A stretch of DNA of 64,000 nucleotides. It comes from Flexivirga oryzae. Lineage in GTDB: Bacteria > Actinomycetota > Actinomycetes > Actinomycetales > Dermatophilaceae. A program made the translations under genes and the position numbers. The stretch spans positions 682,001 to 746,000 of the forward strand of contig NZ_JACHVQ010000001.1 in the NCBI RefSeq assembly GCF_014190805.1. Reading direction: 5' to 3'. The first letter of the stretch is position 1, and each line of letters starts with the position of its first letter. Positions 46,414 through 54,563 of this stretch are shown one piece after another. The notes below the pieces were generated by a model that saw nothing but the letters and a program-made list of their open reading frames with translations, did no database searches and was not told the origin of the DNA.

Positions 46414-48213
46414 TCACACTCTAGTTGGCGAATCCTCAATGTCCACACCGAAGTTCACGGCAAGCGTCTCGAGCCGGTGCTGGTAACCCTGACCGATCGC
46501 ACGAAAGCGCGGGGAGCCGTTCCGCCAGTAGACGGCGGCAAGCAGCATCGACGCTTCCTGATCGGCGGCGTCCAGCGTCGCGTGGATCAATGACACGCCG
46601 TCGAGACTGCGGACATCGAGTTCGATCGCACCGAGCTGCCCGAAGACTCCGTCGCCGTCGATCGACGCCGCGAGCATGACGCGACTCGTGGCCTCGAGGG
46701 CGCTGGGCCGGATGTTGGCGACGGCCTGGCCGATGGTGTCGAGCTCCAGGTCGACGGCCCCGCCAGGGTGTTCGCGCTGGTTGTAGAAGCAGAAGTCGTC
46801 ATCGTCACCCACCAGCTCATCGTCGCCAAGGACGAACGCCACCACGTCGACGTCGCCGATCGCCGCAGAGTGTGACCACCGGACTGTGACGATGAGGGGT
46901 GCATCCTCGACGTCGGTGACACCCCCGCGCGGGAGTTCGGCGACCTCGGACTCGGTGACCATCGGAGTGCCGGTCGTGAGTGAGTGGACGACCGTGCTCT
47001 GGTGGCCTTGCTCGACCGGTTGCAGTGAACGCTGGTCGAGCACCAACAGGTTGCTGTCCTGGACGCGGGCCCAACGCTGATCGGTCTGATGCCCCGACAG
47101 GGGAACGGCAGCCGTCACGGACGCCGTCAGGTTGACCGCGCAGGCTCCACCGCTTTCGACGATCCGATCACGGGTGGAGTGTGCCTCGTCCGGAGCGCCG
47201 CCGATGATGATGACGCGGTGCCCGGCCAACGGTCCTCCGCGGTTCGGAGTTGGTTTGGGTGTGCGCTTGACGGTTGGCGCCGCTGGGGGCGTGGTGGGGG
47301 ATTGCTTCGCGACGCCTGGCTGAATAGCGCTGAGCAGACGCCGATACTGCGCTTCGGTCAGGATGCTGGTGCCGTGCAGCCGGGCACGTTCGGCCTTGCG
47401 GGTCGTGGTGGTTCCGTTCGAAACCAGCAGGCTGGTACGGCTGCTCACGCTGTTCATCACCGCAAGCCCCGCTTCGGTGGCCTCCTCGATGAGGAGCGTT
47501 CGGTCGACGGCGGTCGGGCCGGTGAAGACGACCGTCATACCTTGCCGAAGTGACTCGCCTGTGGTGTGTCTACCGGGGTACTTCCACGGGCAGTTCGCGC
47601 GAGGTGCCGTTGGCGGGTAACCGTTCCTTGGCCAGGGTCGGGAGATCGGCAACTGCAGGTGAAGGAACGATGCGTAGGCGAGGGAGTGACGGGTGACCTC
47701 CACCAATGCGCGGACATCGTCAGCCGCGTCGTGCGGGCGAGCCTGCGACACACCCCAGTACTGACAGATGGTGCCCAACTTCAAGTTGGGCAGCGGCAGA
47801 TCGAACATCGCAGATGTCTGCCAAGTGCACAGGCGCTGATGACTCGGGAAATGCGCCGCCGCCCGATCTGCCTCGCTCGACAAGAAGTCCCAGTCGAATC
47901 GCGCGTTGTGCGCGACGAAGACGCGTCCGTTGATGAGCTCGTGGATGTGGTCGGCGACGTCCGCGTAACGCGGCGCACCCCGCAGGCGAGCGGCGGTGAT
48001 GCCGTGGATGTGCACAGGGCCAGGATCGCGCTCTGGGTCGACCAGTGTCGTCCACTGCTTCTCCAGAGCGCCGTCGGCCGTCAGCTGGGTGACGGCGATC
48101 TGGAGGACGCGGTCGTTGTCGGGACTGAGTCCTGTCGTCTCGACATCAACGACGGCGTAGGAGAACGGGAATGCCTCCGCGACCTCTCTCGGCAGGACTC
48201 CCGGGCTCGACAT
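46414..48213 (-). CDS. DEDDh exonuclease-BRCT-BRCT-TerD fusion
   Basis: A 599-residue protein from ATG 48213. Residues about 15-190 form a DnaQ-type 3'-5' exonuclease: YAVVDVETTGLS with the two metal acidic residues, IHGITAARLRG, FVAHNARFDWDFL, and PHDAADDVRAL with the DEDDh His and Asp. Two BRCT-like modules follow, at about 223-295 (GMTVVFTGPTAVDRTLLIEE) and about 325-400 (LAGHRVIIIGGAPDE), joined by a Pro-rich linker. The C-terminal 165 residues are a TerD domain (LIVTVRWSHSA, DFCFYNQREHPGGAVDL, FGQLGAIELDV), associated with calcium binding and tellurite or stress resistance. The combination suggests a DNA-damage-linked nuclease tied to the Ter stress system. It converges on the GIY-YIG gene. 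Confidence 0.87.
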   Translation of the reverse strand: MSSPGVLPREVAEAFPFSYAVVDVETTGLSPDNDRVLQIAVTQLTADGALEKQWTTLVDPERDPGPVHIHGITAARLRGAPRYADVADHIHELINGRVFVAHNARFDWDFLSSEADRAAAHFPSHQRLCTWQTSAMFDLPLPNLKLGTICQYWGVSQARPHDAADDVRALVEVTRHSLAYASFLHLQLPISRPWPRNGYPPTAPRANCPWKYPGRHTTGESLRQGMTVVFTGPTAVDRTLLIEEATEAGLAVMNSVSSRTSLLVSNGTTTTRKAERARLHGTSILTEAQYRRLLSAIQPGVAKQSPTTPPAAPTVKRTPKPTPNRGGPLAGHRVIIIGGAPDEAHSTRDRIVESGGACAVNLTASVTAAVPLSGHQTDQRWARVQDSNLLVLDQRSLQPVEQGHQSTVVHSLTTGTPMVTESEVAELPRGGVTDVEDAPLIVTVRWSHSAAIGDVDVVAFVLGDDELVGDDDDFCFYNQREHPGGAVDLELDTIGQAVANIRPSALEATSRVMLAASIDGDGVFGQLGAIELDVRSLDGVSLIHATLDAADQEASMLLAAVYWRNGSPRFRAIGQGYQHRLETLAVNFGVDIEDSPTRV

Positions 48214-48296
48214 ACCCGGATGGTAAGGGCGTGCGTCCTTGGCCTGTACGGGTTTTGAGGATTCCAGGTGTGCAAGAAAGGTTGGTGTTGGTTGTG

Positions 48297-48515
48297 CTAC
48301 AGCCCGAGCCTGTTGCCGTCGGGTGAGATCCACGTGAGGCCGCAGTTGGTGCACGCGCGGTCGGGGTTGCTGTCCGAAACCAAACAACCACCGACTTGAG
48401 CGTTGGACGGCCAAGTCTGCTCGTAGTCCCACGCTGGCATGCCGAACCAGATGGCGTTGACTTCGGCGCTGCCACAGGCGGGGCAGTTGCCGAGGTCCTT
48501 CAGCGGTTTGGGCAT
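48297..48515 (-). CDS. small zinc-ribbon protein
   Basis: A 72-residue protein with two CxxC pairs spaced like a zinc ribbon: NCPACGSAEV at the N terminus and ACTNCGLTW near the C terminus. Between them is an aromatic stretch (WFGMPAWDYEQTWP). Proteins of this kind usually bind nucleic acid or a partner protein, but the specific role is unknown. It lies 83 bp upstream of the exonuclease-TerD gene on the same strand, so co-transcription is possible. Confidence 0.7.
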   Translation of the reverse strand: MPKPLKDLGNCPACGSAEVNAIWFGMPAWDYEQTWPSNAQVGGCLVSDSNPDRACTNCGLTWISPDGNRLGL

Positions 48516-48551
48516 GCAGTAAGGCTATTGCTGAGGTGTGACAGTGGCGCG

Positions 48552-48725
48552 GGGGTCTCGATGCGGGTTCGTGCCTCGCCTACTCGACCCGCGGTGGGTG
48601 GGCTCGGACCTCGATACGCGCTTCCCCCGCTTCGCTCCTCCAGCGCTACTCGGCCAGCGTGGGTGTCGATGCGGGCAACTCGCTCCTCCAGCGCTACTCG
48701 GCCAGCATGGGTCTCGATAAGGGCG
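48552..48725. repeat. dispersed intergenic repeat cluster, CTCGATACGCG type
   Basis: The segment contains GGGTCTCGATGCGGG, CCTCGATACGCG and two near-identical copies of CTCCTCCAGCGCTACTCGGC (48636-48655 and about 48683-48702) separated by 47 bp. The same motif family recurs at 49651-49738 and 63760-63842. These are interspersed REP-like elements of Actinobacteria with no coding content. They fill the gap between the zinc-ribbon gene and the lipoprotein gene. Confidence 0.75.
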
Positions 48726-48749
48726 TGAGCGCGGCGGTGGGCGGTGGTG

Positions 48750-49466
48750 TTACGAGTTGACCGTGGAGTCGAGGAGCTTCGGGGTGGCGCCCTGGAACGC
48801 GACGCCGGTCGGCTTGATCGTCATACGGATCACACCTTCCTGGTAGGCGCAGTCGAGCCAGTTCTCGTTCAACGTCGACACCTTGCAGGTGATGTTGGAG
48901 GCGTCGTCGACCAGGATCACGTGCTGGGTGAGGACCGGGGCGCCGTGCACCTTCTGCAGGCCGAGGCCGGAGGCCCAGGCGGCGTCGCCGGACTCCGGGA
49001 GGTACGCGACGTCCCCGCCGCAGGCTCCGCCGACCTCGCCGTCCGCGTTCAGGATCGCGGCGTTGATGGCCACGTCGTCCGACGGGCACTTCACACCGGG
49101 TATGTCGTAGGGCTTGTCCATGCCGTCCGCGCACGTGACGCCGGCGGCGTTGAGCAGACAGGCGGCCTTTGTCGGGCCGACCATGAAGCCCGCCCGGGAC
49201 TTGACGTGGATGACGCGGTCGGCCTGCTCGGTAGTGGTGGTACTCGTTGGGCTCGCCGTGCTGCTGGTCGTGGTGGCAGCGCTCGAGGTGGTGGACGGCG
49301 GTGAGGCGATCGGGGAGACCTTCGTCATGGTCGGCCCGGAGGTCGATGTCGGTGCGACAGCCGACGACGTCCCAACGGATCCGCCCTCCGAATTGCACGC
49401 TGCCAGTGGCGCGACCAGTGCGACGGCCGCGGCTGCCAGCGTCATACCCCGAAGCTTCGTTGTCAT
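48750..49466 (-). CDS. putative secreted lipoprotein
   Basis: A 238-residue protein with a lipoprotein signal (LAAAAVALVAPLAACNSEG, Cys at about 24), a Thr/Ser-rich linker to about residue 75, and a C-terminal domain with several cysteines (ACLLNAAGVTC, GVKCPSDD, GGACGGDV, ITCKVS, WLDCAY) that could form disulphides outside the cell. No family is recognised. Start ATG 49466 has GGGAGGGGAAC upstream, a strong ribosome site. It lies alone between repeat clusters. Confidence 0.75.
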   Translation of the reverse strand: MTTKLRGMTLAAAAVALVAPLAACNSEGGSVGTSSAVAPTSTSGPTMTKVSPIASPPSTTSSAATTTSSTASPTSTTTTEQADRVIHVKSRAGFMVGPTKAACLLNAAGVTCADGMDKPYDIPGVKCPSDDVAINAAILNADGEVGGACGGDVAYLPESGDAAWASGLGLQKVHGAPVLTQHVILVDDASNITCKVSTLNENWLDCAYQEGVIRMTIKPTGVAFQGATPKLLDSTVNS

Positions 49467-49650
49467 GCTCGTTCCCCTCCCGAGTGGTCGCCGGTGTGAG
49501 CGGCTGTGCTGAACACTATGACTGACGGGGGTGCGGGGTGGGCGGTTCCCGACGTGACGCGGGGTGGCGCGGAAATCCGATGAGCGCGAACGCCACGGCA
49601 TACGGCCACCGCCTGCCATAGTCGGATTGTCGACAATTCGTGCGGTCATG

Positions 49651-49738
49651 GGGTCTCGATACGCGCCCTCGTTCCTCGGTCGCTACTCGACCAGCACGGA
49701 GGGCCTACTCGACCGGCACGGAGGGCCCAGTCGACCAG
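49651..49738. repeat. dispersed intergenic repeat upstream of the permease
   Basis: GGGTCTCGATACGCGCCCTC starts the element, followed by CGGTCGCTACTCGACCAGCA and two further CTACTCGACC/CAGTCGACCAG copies alternating with CACGGAGGGC. It belongs to the same family as the element at 48552. It occupies the 300-bp gap between the divergent lipoprotein and permease genes and ends just before the permease ribosome-binding site. Confidence 0.75.
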
Positions 49739-49768
49739 AATGGACTGGCGAAGGAGATGGGAACAACT

Positions 49769-51190
49769 GTGAGTGAAGCGAATACGACGATCGAGCACAG
49801 CCCGAAGAAGCTGCGACCCCGACACATCACGATGGTCACCCTCGGCGGGATCATCGGCTCCAGCCTCTTCGTCGGGTCGTCCAGCATCGTGCATTCGGTC
49901 GGGCCTGCGGCGGTGGTCTCGTATCTCGCCGGCGGGCTGCTCGTCTACCTGGCGATGCTGATGCTGGGGGAGATGGCGGCGGCGCGGCCGGAGGTCGGGT
50001 CGTTCATGGAATACGCGCGCGTCGGGATGGGTGACTGGGCGGCATACCTCGTCGGCTGGCTCTACTGGTACTTCTGGGTGGGCGTCCTCGCATACGAGGC
50101 GGTCATCGGCGGGCACACGCTGCAGGGCTGGTTCCACGCGCTGCCGTCCTGGTTGTGGTCGCTGCTGCTGCTCGGCGTCTTCGTGTGCACCAACCTGATC
50201 TCCGTGCGGTCCTTCGGCGAGACCGAGTTCTGGCTGGCCAGCATCAAGATCGCCGCCATCATCGTCTTCATCGTCGTCGGTGCGCTCTTCGTCCTCGGCC
50301 TCTGGCCGGACGGACACTACGCCGTCGGAAACCTCTGGCAACACGGTGGATTCGCGCCGAAGGGGACTGGCGCCATACTCACCGGAGTTGCGCTCGTGAT
50401 CTTCTCCTACTTCGGCACCGAGATCGCCGTCATGGCCTCCGCCGAGTCCGAGGATCCCGCCAAGGGCGTCAAACTCGCGACCGTCACCGTCATCTGGCGG
50501 GTGCTGCTCTTCTTCGTCGGGTCGATCCTCATCATCACCATGGCGGTCCCGTGGGATCAGCTGCCGCAGGCGACCGGCGTCGCCGACGCGCCCTTCACCA
50601 TCCTCTTCGACAAGTTCGGCATCCCGGCCGCCTCCAACATGATGGAGCTGGTCATCTTCACAGCCGTGCTGTCGGTGCTCAACTCCGGCCTCTACTCGGC
50701 GTCGCGGATGTTCTCCTCGCTCGCACGGAAAGGTCTGGCGCCCAAGGCGGTCGGCTACCAGGCACGCAACGGCGTCCCCGTGGTTGCCGTGCTCGCCTCG
50801 ACCAGCGGCGGCGTCATCGCAGCCATCGCCAACTTCGTCGCACCCGACTCCGGCATCTTCGACTTCATCATGAACTCCGCCGGTCTGGTCGCCCTCTTCG
50901 TCTACGTCTTCATCGCGCTGACCCAGATGCGGCTGCGGCAGAAGATGACACCCGACGAGGTCGCTGCGCTGCAGGTGAAGGTGCGTTTCTTCCCGTGGCT
51001 CAACCTCTTCCTGATCGCCGGTGTCGTGGTCGTCGTCATCATCATGCTGACCACCTCCACCGGCCGTACGCAGGTGTGGACCAGCCTGGTCGCGACCGGT
51101 GTGCTCGTGGTCTTCTGGCCGCTGGTGCGGCGCAAGCTGCAGCTGATGCGCGCGGAGGAGCAGCAGGAGGACGTGCTCGTGACTGAGTGA
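49769..51190 (+). CDS. APC-family amino acid permease
   Basis: About 473 residues with twelve predicted membrane segments, the layout of the amino acid-polyamine-organocation family and closest to the AAT-type proton-coupled amino acid permeases. The N-terminal signature HITMVTLGGIIGSSLFVGSS is the first segment with the unwound Gly motif; LVIFSYFGTEIAVMASAESE matches the conserved segment of AnsP/GabP-like members. The charged tail ends with LQLMRAEEQQED. Substrate cannot be read. GTG 49769 follows AAGGAG by 12 bases; ATG 49757, directly after the same AAGGAG, is too close, so GTG is favoured. Monocistronic. Confidence 0.87.
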   Translation: MSEANTTIEHSPKKLRPRHITMVTLGGIIGSSLFVGSSSIVHSVGPAAVVSYLAGGLLVYLAMLMLGEMAAARPEVGSFMEYARVGMGDWAAYLVGWLYWYFWVGVLAYEAVIGGHTLQGWFHALPSWLWSLLLLGVFVCTNLISVRSFGETEFWLASIKIAAIIVFIVVGALFVLGLWPDGHYAVGNLWQHGGFAPKGTGAILTGVALVIFSYFGTEIAVMASAESEDPAKGVKLATVTVIWRVLLFFVGSILIITMAVPWDQLPQATGVADAPFTILFDKFGIPAASNMMELVIFTAVLSVLNSGLYSASRMFSSLARKGLAPKAVGYQARNGVPVVAVLASTSGGVIAAIANFVAPDSGIFDFIMNSAGLVALFVYVFIALTQMRLRQKMTPDEVAALQVKVRFFPWLNLFLIAGVVVVVIIMLTTSTGRTQVWTSLVATGVLVVFWPLVRRKLQLMRAEEQQEDVLVTE

Positions 51191-51215
51191 GGGTGCGGGC
51201 GTCCTGGCACGGGCG

Positions 51216-51725
51216 TCAGGGCAAGAACTCAGCCCGCAACGCTTTCATGGGCGCCAGGAGTTGCAGTTCGTCGATCGGCGAGGGCAGGAAGTCGCCGTTG
51301 TGCCGATAGAACTCCCGGGCAGCGGAGTCACGCGCGTGCACGAGCAACGCTGCGGCGCCGAGTGATTCGCTGAGGACGGCAACCCGCTCGAGTGCGTCCC
51401 GGAGCAGTCCGGCGCCGATGCCGGACCCCCTGGCTTCGTGGTCGACTGCAAGCCGGGCGAGCACGATCACCGGCATGGGATCGGGCCGGCTGCCCTTCCT
51501 GAGCGTGGGCGGCACTGACGTGAGCGCGACGCTGCCCGAAGCGATGGCGTAATAGCCGACCACGCGCTTGTCGACGGTGGTGACATACGTGATCGCATTG
51601 TTGGCTCGGAGGTTCTCCCAGGCGTAACGATGCAGCCAGGTGTCGAGCTCGGCGGCACCGCTGTTGAAGCTCGTGACGTCATCGCCACGCTCCAACTTCC
51701 GCGGTCGACGCGGGCGGTCGTTCAC
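51216..51725 (-). CDS. GNAT acetyltransferase toxin (TacT/AtaT-like)
   Basis: A 169-residue GNAT protein. The acetyl-CoA loop region reads VLARLAVDHEARGSGIGAGL (Arg/Gly-x-Gly-x-Gly type), with the entering strand GYYAIASGSVALTSVP, and FYRHNGDFLPSP near the C terminus. GNAT toxins of the TacT/AtaT kind block translation by acetylating the aminoacyl group of charged tRNA. The start overlaps the stop of the upstream DUF1778 antitoxin gene by four bases, the standard arrangement. It is therefore a type II toxin under control of the antitoxin promoter. Confidence 0.9.
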   Translation of the reverse strand: MNDRPRRPRKLERGDDVTSFNSGAAELDTWLHRYAWENLRANNAITYVTTVDKRVVGYYAIASGSVALTSVPPTLRKGSRPDPMPVIVLARLAVDHEARGSGIGAGLLRDALERVAVLSESLGAAALLVHARDSAAREFYRHNGDFLPSPIDELQLLAPMKALRAEFLP

Positions 51726-52015
51726 TCGTCGTCGGAGAAGGGATCGGGGCGGCGCCGTAGTGCGCGGAAACGCTCGGTCGAGGGCAGTGGTTTGTCGAGC
51801 ATGTCGACGAATTCATCCCATTGCTGCTGGGTAACGCTGAACCACCGGCGATCCGCGAGGATCTTCTCAGCGCGATCGACGGCGCTGTCCAGCACGAAAT
51901 CGGTCAGCGTCGTGTCCGTTGCCGCGGCCGCACGGCGGAGCATCTCGGCCTGCCGGTCCGTCGCTCTGAAGTTGATCTGCTGGCTCTTCGGGTGACGTTG
52001 TTGGGTAGCGCTCAC
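51722..52015 (-). CDS. DUF1778 antitoxin (TacA/AtaR-like)
   Basis: A 97-residue antitoxin with an N-terminal ribbon-helix-helix (SQQINFRATDRQAEMLRRAA, then TDTTLTDFVLDSAVDRAEKIL) and a C-terminal tail that wraps the GNAT toxin (WDEFVDMLDKPLPS). DUF1778 proteins bind their own promoter with the toxin. Start GTG 52015 is chosen because GGAGG lies eight bases upstream; a longer frame to 52075 runs through the promoter. It is the first gene of the pair and overlaps the toxin gene by four bases. Confidence 0.9.
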   Translation of the reverse strand: MSATQQRHPKSQQINFRATDRQAEMLRRAAAATDTTLTDFVLDSAVDRAEKILADRRWFSVTQQQWDEFVDMLDKPLPSTERFRALRRRPDPFSDDE

Positions 52016-52044
52016 CAGCCGCACCTCCTCATTCTGTATAGCGA

Positions 52045-52065
52045 TTATACCTACACGAGCGTAGT
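52045..52065 (-). promoter_or_regulatory. promoter and probable operator of the toxin-antitoxin pair
   Basis: On the minus strand the perfect -10 hexamer TATAAT (52050-52045) lies 29 bases before the antitoxin start. Just upstream of it is the inverted repeat CTAC-N6-GTAG (52065-52052), overlapping the spacer where a ribbon-helix-helix repressor would block polymerase. The -35 is not obvious. Confidence 0.55.
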
Positions 52066-52229
52066 TTCGTGACAACTACCTGCCGCACATCATGGATCCG
52101 CCACGGTTGCCCGTGGGTAGGCGTCGAGCAGGTGCCGCTTCACCGCAACCGGCCTTGTGGTGGCAGGTCTGAGCGAACTCGGGCACGCTGAAGGGAACAT
52201 TTGCGCACCCTGCCGGCGACAGGTTCGGT

Positions 52230-52805
52230 ATGCAGGATTTCCCGGGATCCACCGTCACGGATCCCAGCGACGCAGAGCTCGCCCGCGTGATGGCCACGGG
52301 CGACTGCTCCGCGCTGGAAACCCTGTATCGGCGGCACGCGCCCTGGCTCACCGTCCGGCTCCTACGGCGCTGCAATGACAAAGGACTCGTCGCCGAGGTC
52401 ATCCAGGACACCTTCCTGGCCGTATGGCGGGGAGCCGACCGCTACCGCGAGGACGGCGAGGTCGCCGGCTGGCTGTGGGGCGTGGCGATCCGGCGCCTGG
52501 CGTCGAGCCTGCGCAAGTCCCGGCACCGCGAGATCGCCCGCGACCCCTGGACCGTGCTGGCGGGTGACGCCGTCGCGGCAAGCGCCGAGGACAGGGTGCT
52601 GCTCGGCGTCGAGTACGGCGACCTCGGCACCGCTCTGACCCGGCTCAGCCCCCAACTACGCGCCGTCGTGCAGGCCACGGTCCTGGACGGACTCACCACC
52701 CGCGAAGCCGCCCGGCTGCTCGGCGTGCCGTCCGCGACCGTGCGCACCCGGCTGTTCCGGGCCAAGGCCCAACTGCGCCGCCACCCGTCCGAGGAGATGT
52801 CATGA
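52230..52805 (+). CDS. ECF-type RNA polymerase sigma factor
   Basis: A 191-residue sigma-70 family ECF factor. Region 2 reads ALETLYRRHAPWLTVRLLRR then AEVIQDTFLAVWRGADRY, the helix that binds the -10; region 4 reads LSPQLRAVVQATVLDGLTTREAARLLGVPSATVRTRLFRAK, the -35-binding helix-turn-helix. The stop overlaps the next start (ATGA), so it is coupled to a zinc-finger membrane protein that is probably its anti-sigma factor. The likely regulon includes this operon with its ABC transporter. Confidence 0.93.
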   Translation: MQDFPGSTVTDPSDAELARVMATGDCSALETLYRRHAPWLTVRLLRRCNDKGLVAEVIQDTFLAVWRGADRYREDGEVAGWLWGVAIRRLASSLRKSRHREIARDPWTVLAGDAVAASAEDRVLLGVEYGDLGTALTRLSPQLRAVVQATVLDGLTTREAARLLGVPSATVRTRLFRAKAQLRRHPSEEMS

Positions 52806-53641
52806 ACGCCTGGCACGCCGACCCGCGGGACCTGCGCGCCTGGGTCGACGGTGACGCCGGCCTGGCGCTCGGCGCCTCGATCGAGCAGCACCTGATCGGC
52901 TGTCCCCAGTGCCGTATGGCGATAGCCGGCCTGGTCGACGAGCGCCCTCCCGTGCACGACGCGGTCGACGCCGGGTGGGAGGGCCTGCTCGCGAGCGTCC
53001 AGAGCCCACCCCTCGGGCCTGTGCACCGGCTGCTGGCCCGGGTCGGTGTGCCGGTCGCCGACCTGCATGCGGCGCGATCGGCGACGACGCCACGGATCGT
53101 CTGGTTGCTCGGCACCATCTTGACCCTCGGATTCGTGGTGATGGCAACGGTTTTCAGCACGGGCGACGGCGGAGCTGAATCGTTCCTCGCGGTTGCGCCG
53201 CTGGTGCCGGTGGCCGGTGTGGCGCTGCTCTGCGGACCGCGGACGGACCCCGCGCACGAGCTGCTGGTGGCGGCGCCATACCCGCTGATCCGGCTGGTGC
53301 TGCTGCGCACCCTCGTCGTGCTCGCCACGTCGGTGCCGGCGCTCCTGATCACCGGGCTGCTGCTCCCGCTTCCGTCGCGCGTCGCGACGCTCTGGCTGCT
53401 GCCGTGCGCCGGGTTCATCGTCGCAGTGCTCGCCAGCGCGACCTGGATCGAGATCGAACGGGCCGCGACCGGCGCCGCCGTGCTCTGGATCGCGGCGGTC
53501 GTCGTCGGCACCCGCCGCGGAGCATTCGACCACCTGCTCGGCGCGGCCGCCATCGAGACCTACGTCGCGCTCATCGTCGGCGCCGGCCTCGTCCTGCTGT
53601 ACCGCGCCCGCGCGCCACGCTCCGCCATACGACTTCGTTGA
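52802..53641 (+). CDS. membrane-bound zinc-finger anti-sigma factor
   Basis: A 279-residue protein. The N-terminal part has the zf-HC2 pattern of ZAS anti-sigma factors (IEQHLIGCPQCRMAI, about residue 26). It is followed by six membrane segments from about residue 100 (IVWLLGTILTLGFVVMATVF, LAVAPLVPVAGVALLCG, LLITGLLLPLP and others). Position directly after the ECF sigma gene, with a four-base overlap, supports the role: it would hold the sigma factor at the membrane until a signal. The multi-spanning part is longer than in usual anti-sigma factors and may itself sense envelope state or interact with the ABC transporter. Confidence 0.82.
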   Translation: MNAWHADPRDLRAWVDGDAGLALGASIEQHLIGCPQCRMAIAGLVDERPPVHDAVDAGWEGLLASVQSPPLGPVHRLLARVGVPVADLHAARSATTPRIVWLLGTILTLGFVVMATVFSTGDGGAESFLAVAPLVPVAGVALLCGPRTDPAHELLVAAPYPLIRLVLLRTLVVLATSVPALLITGLLLPLPSRVATLWLLPCAGFIVAVLASATWIEIERAATGAAVLWIAAVVVGTRRGAFDHLLGAAAIETYVALIVGAGLVLLYRARAPRSAIRLR

Positions 53642-53690
53642 ACCACAAGCCGATTCGCCCCGTCGAGCCCACCCGACGAGAGAAGGAACC

Positions 53691-54563
53691 ATGACCCACA
53701 ACACCATCACCGTCAGCGGGGTGAGCCGCACCTTCCAGGGCTCGCCCGCCCTGTCCGGTGTCGACCTGGAGATCACCCGCGGCCTGACCGGCCTGCTCGG
53801 ACCCAACGGCGCCGGCAAGACCACCTTGCAACGCATCCTCGCCACGGTGCTCGCACCCGACGAGGGATCGGTGCGGATCCTCGGCAAGGACCCGCGCACT
53901 GCGGCCGAACGCACCGAGATCCGCCGGCACATCGGCTACCTGCCGCAGGAGCTGGGCTACCCGCGAGGCTTCACGGCATACGGGTTCGTCGACTACATCG
54001 CGGTGCTCAAGGGCTTCGACGACACCAAGCAGCGACGCGACGCGGTGCGTTCCGCGTTGCACAGTGTCGGGCTCGATGCATTGTCCACCAAGCGGATCTG
54101 CGCCCTGTCCGGTGGTCAGAAGCGTCGGGTCGCGCTGGCGCAGGCGCTGCTCGGCGCTCCGGAGCTGCTCGTCCTCGACGAGCCGACCAACGGCCTTGAC
54201 CCGGAGCAGCGGGTGTCGTTGCGCGGGGTGCTGGCCGAGGCCGGCAGGCACGCCACCGTCCTGCTCGCCACCCACCAGACCGAGGACGTGGCCGCGCTGT
54301 GCGACCGCGTGGTCGTGCTCGACGGGGGACAGGTCCGGTTCGAGGGCACCGTCCCCGGGTTGCTCGCGACCGCGCACGGCCGGGTGTGGCTGGCGCAGAC
54401 CGCCGACCCGGCGGCACAGGTGTCCTGGCGAACCCCGGACGGCCGTTACCGCAACGTCGGCGGCCGGGCGCCGGTGGACGCCGAGCTGACCGATCCGACC
54501 CTGGAAGACGCCTATCTGATCCTGCGCGGCGCCGCCGCGCGCGACACGGAGGTAGCAGCATGA
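53691..54563 (+). CDS. ABC transporter ATP-binding protein
   Basis: A 290-residue ABC ATPase. Walker A LLGPNGAGKTTLQRILATVL at about 38, Q-loop GYLPQELGYP, signature LSGGQKRRVALAQALLG at about 138, Walker B LLVLDEPTNGLDPEQRVSLR, and the H-loop His in LLATHQTEDVAALCD. The C-terminal tail resembles drug-export or ABC-2-type proteins. GAAGGA precedes ATG 53691. The permease gene starts inside its stop codon, so the two form one exporter. Confidence 0.93.
   Translation: MTHNTITVSGVSRTFQGSPALSGVDLEITRGLTGLLGPNGAGKTTLQRILATVLAPDEGSVRILGKDPRTAAERTEIRRHIGYLPQELGYPRGFTAYGFVDYIAVLKGFDDTKQRRDAVRSALHSVGLDALSTKRICALSGGQKRRVALAQALLGAPELLVLDEPTNGLDPEQRVSLRGVLAEAGRHATVLLATHQTEDVAALCDRVVVLDGGQVRFEGTVPGLLATAHGRVWLAQTADPAAQVSWRTPDGRYRNVGGRAPVDAELTDPTLEDAYLILRGAAARDTEVAA

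Noticed and set aside
52442..53932. Minus-strand frame opposite the sigma and anti-sigma genes
   Set aside because: No recognisable domain and lacks a ribosome site; the plus-strand genes have full family signatures.
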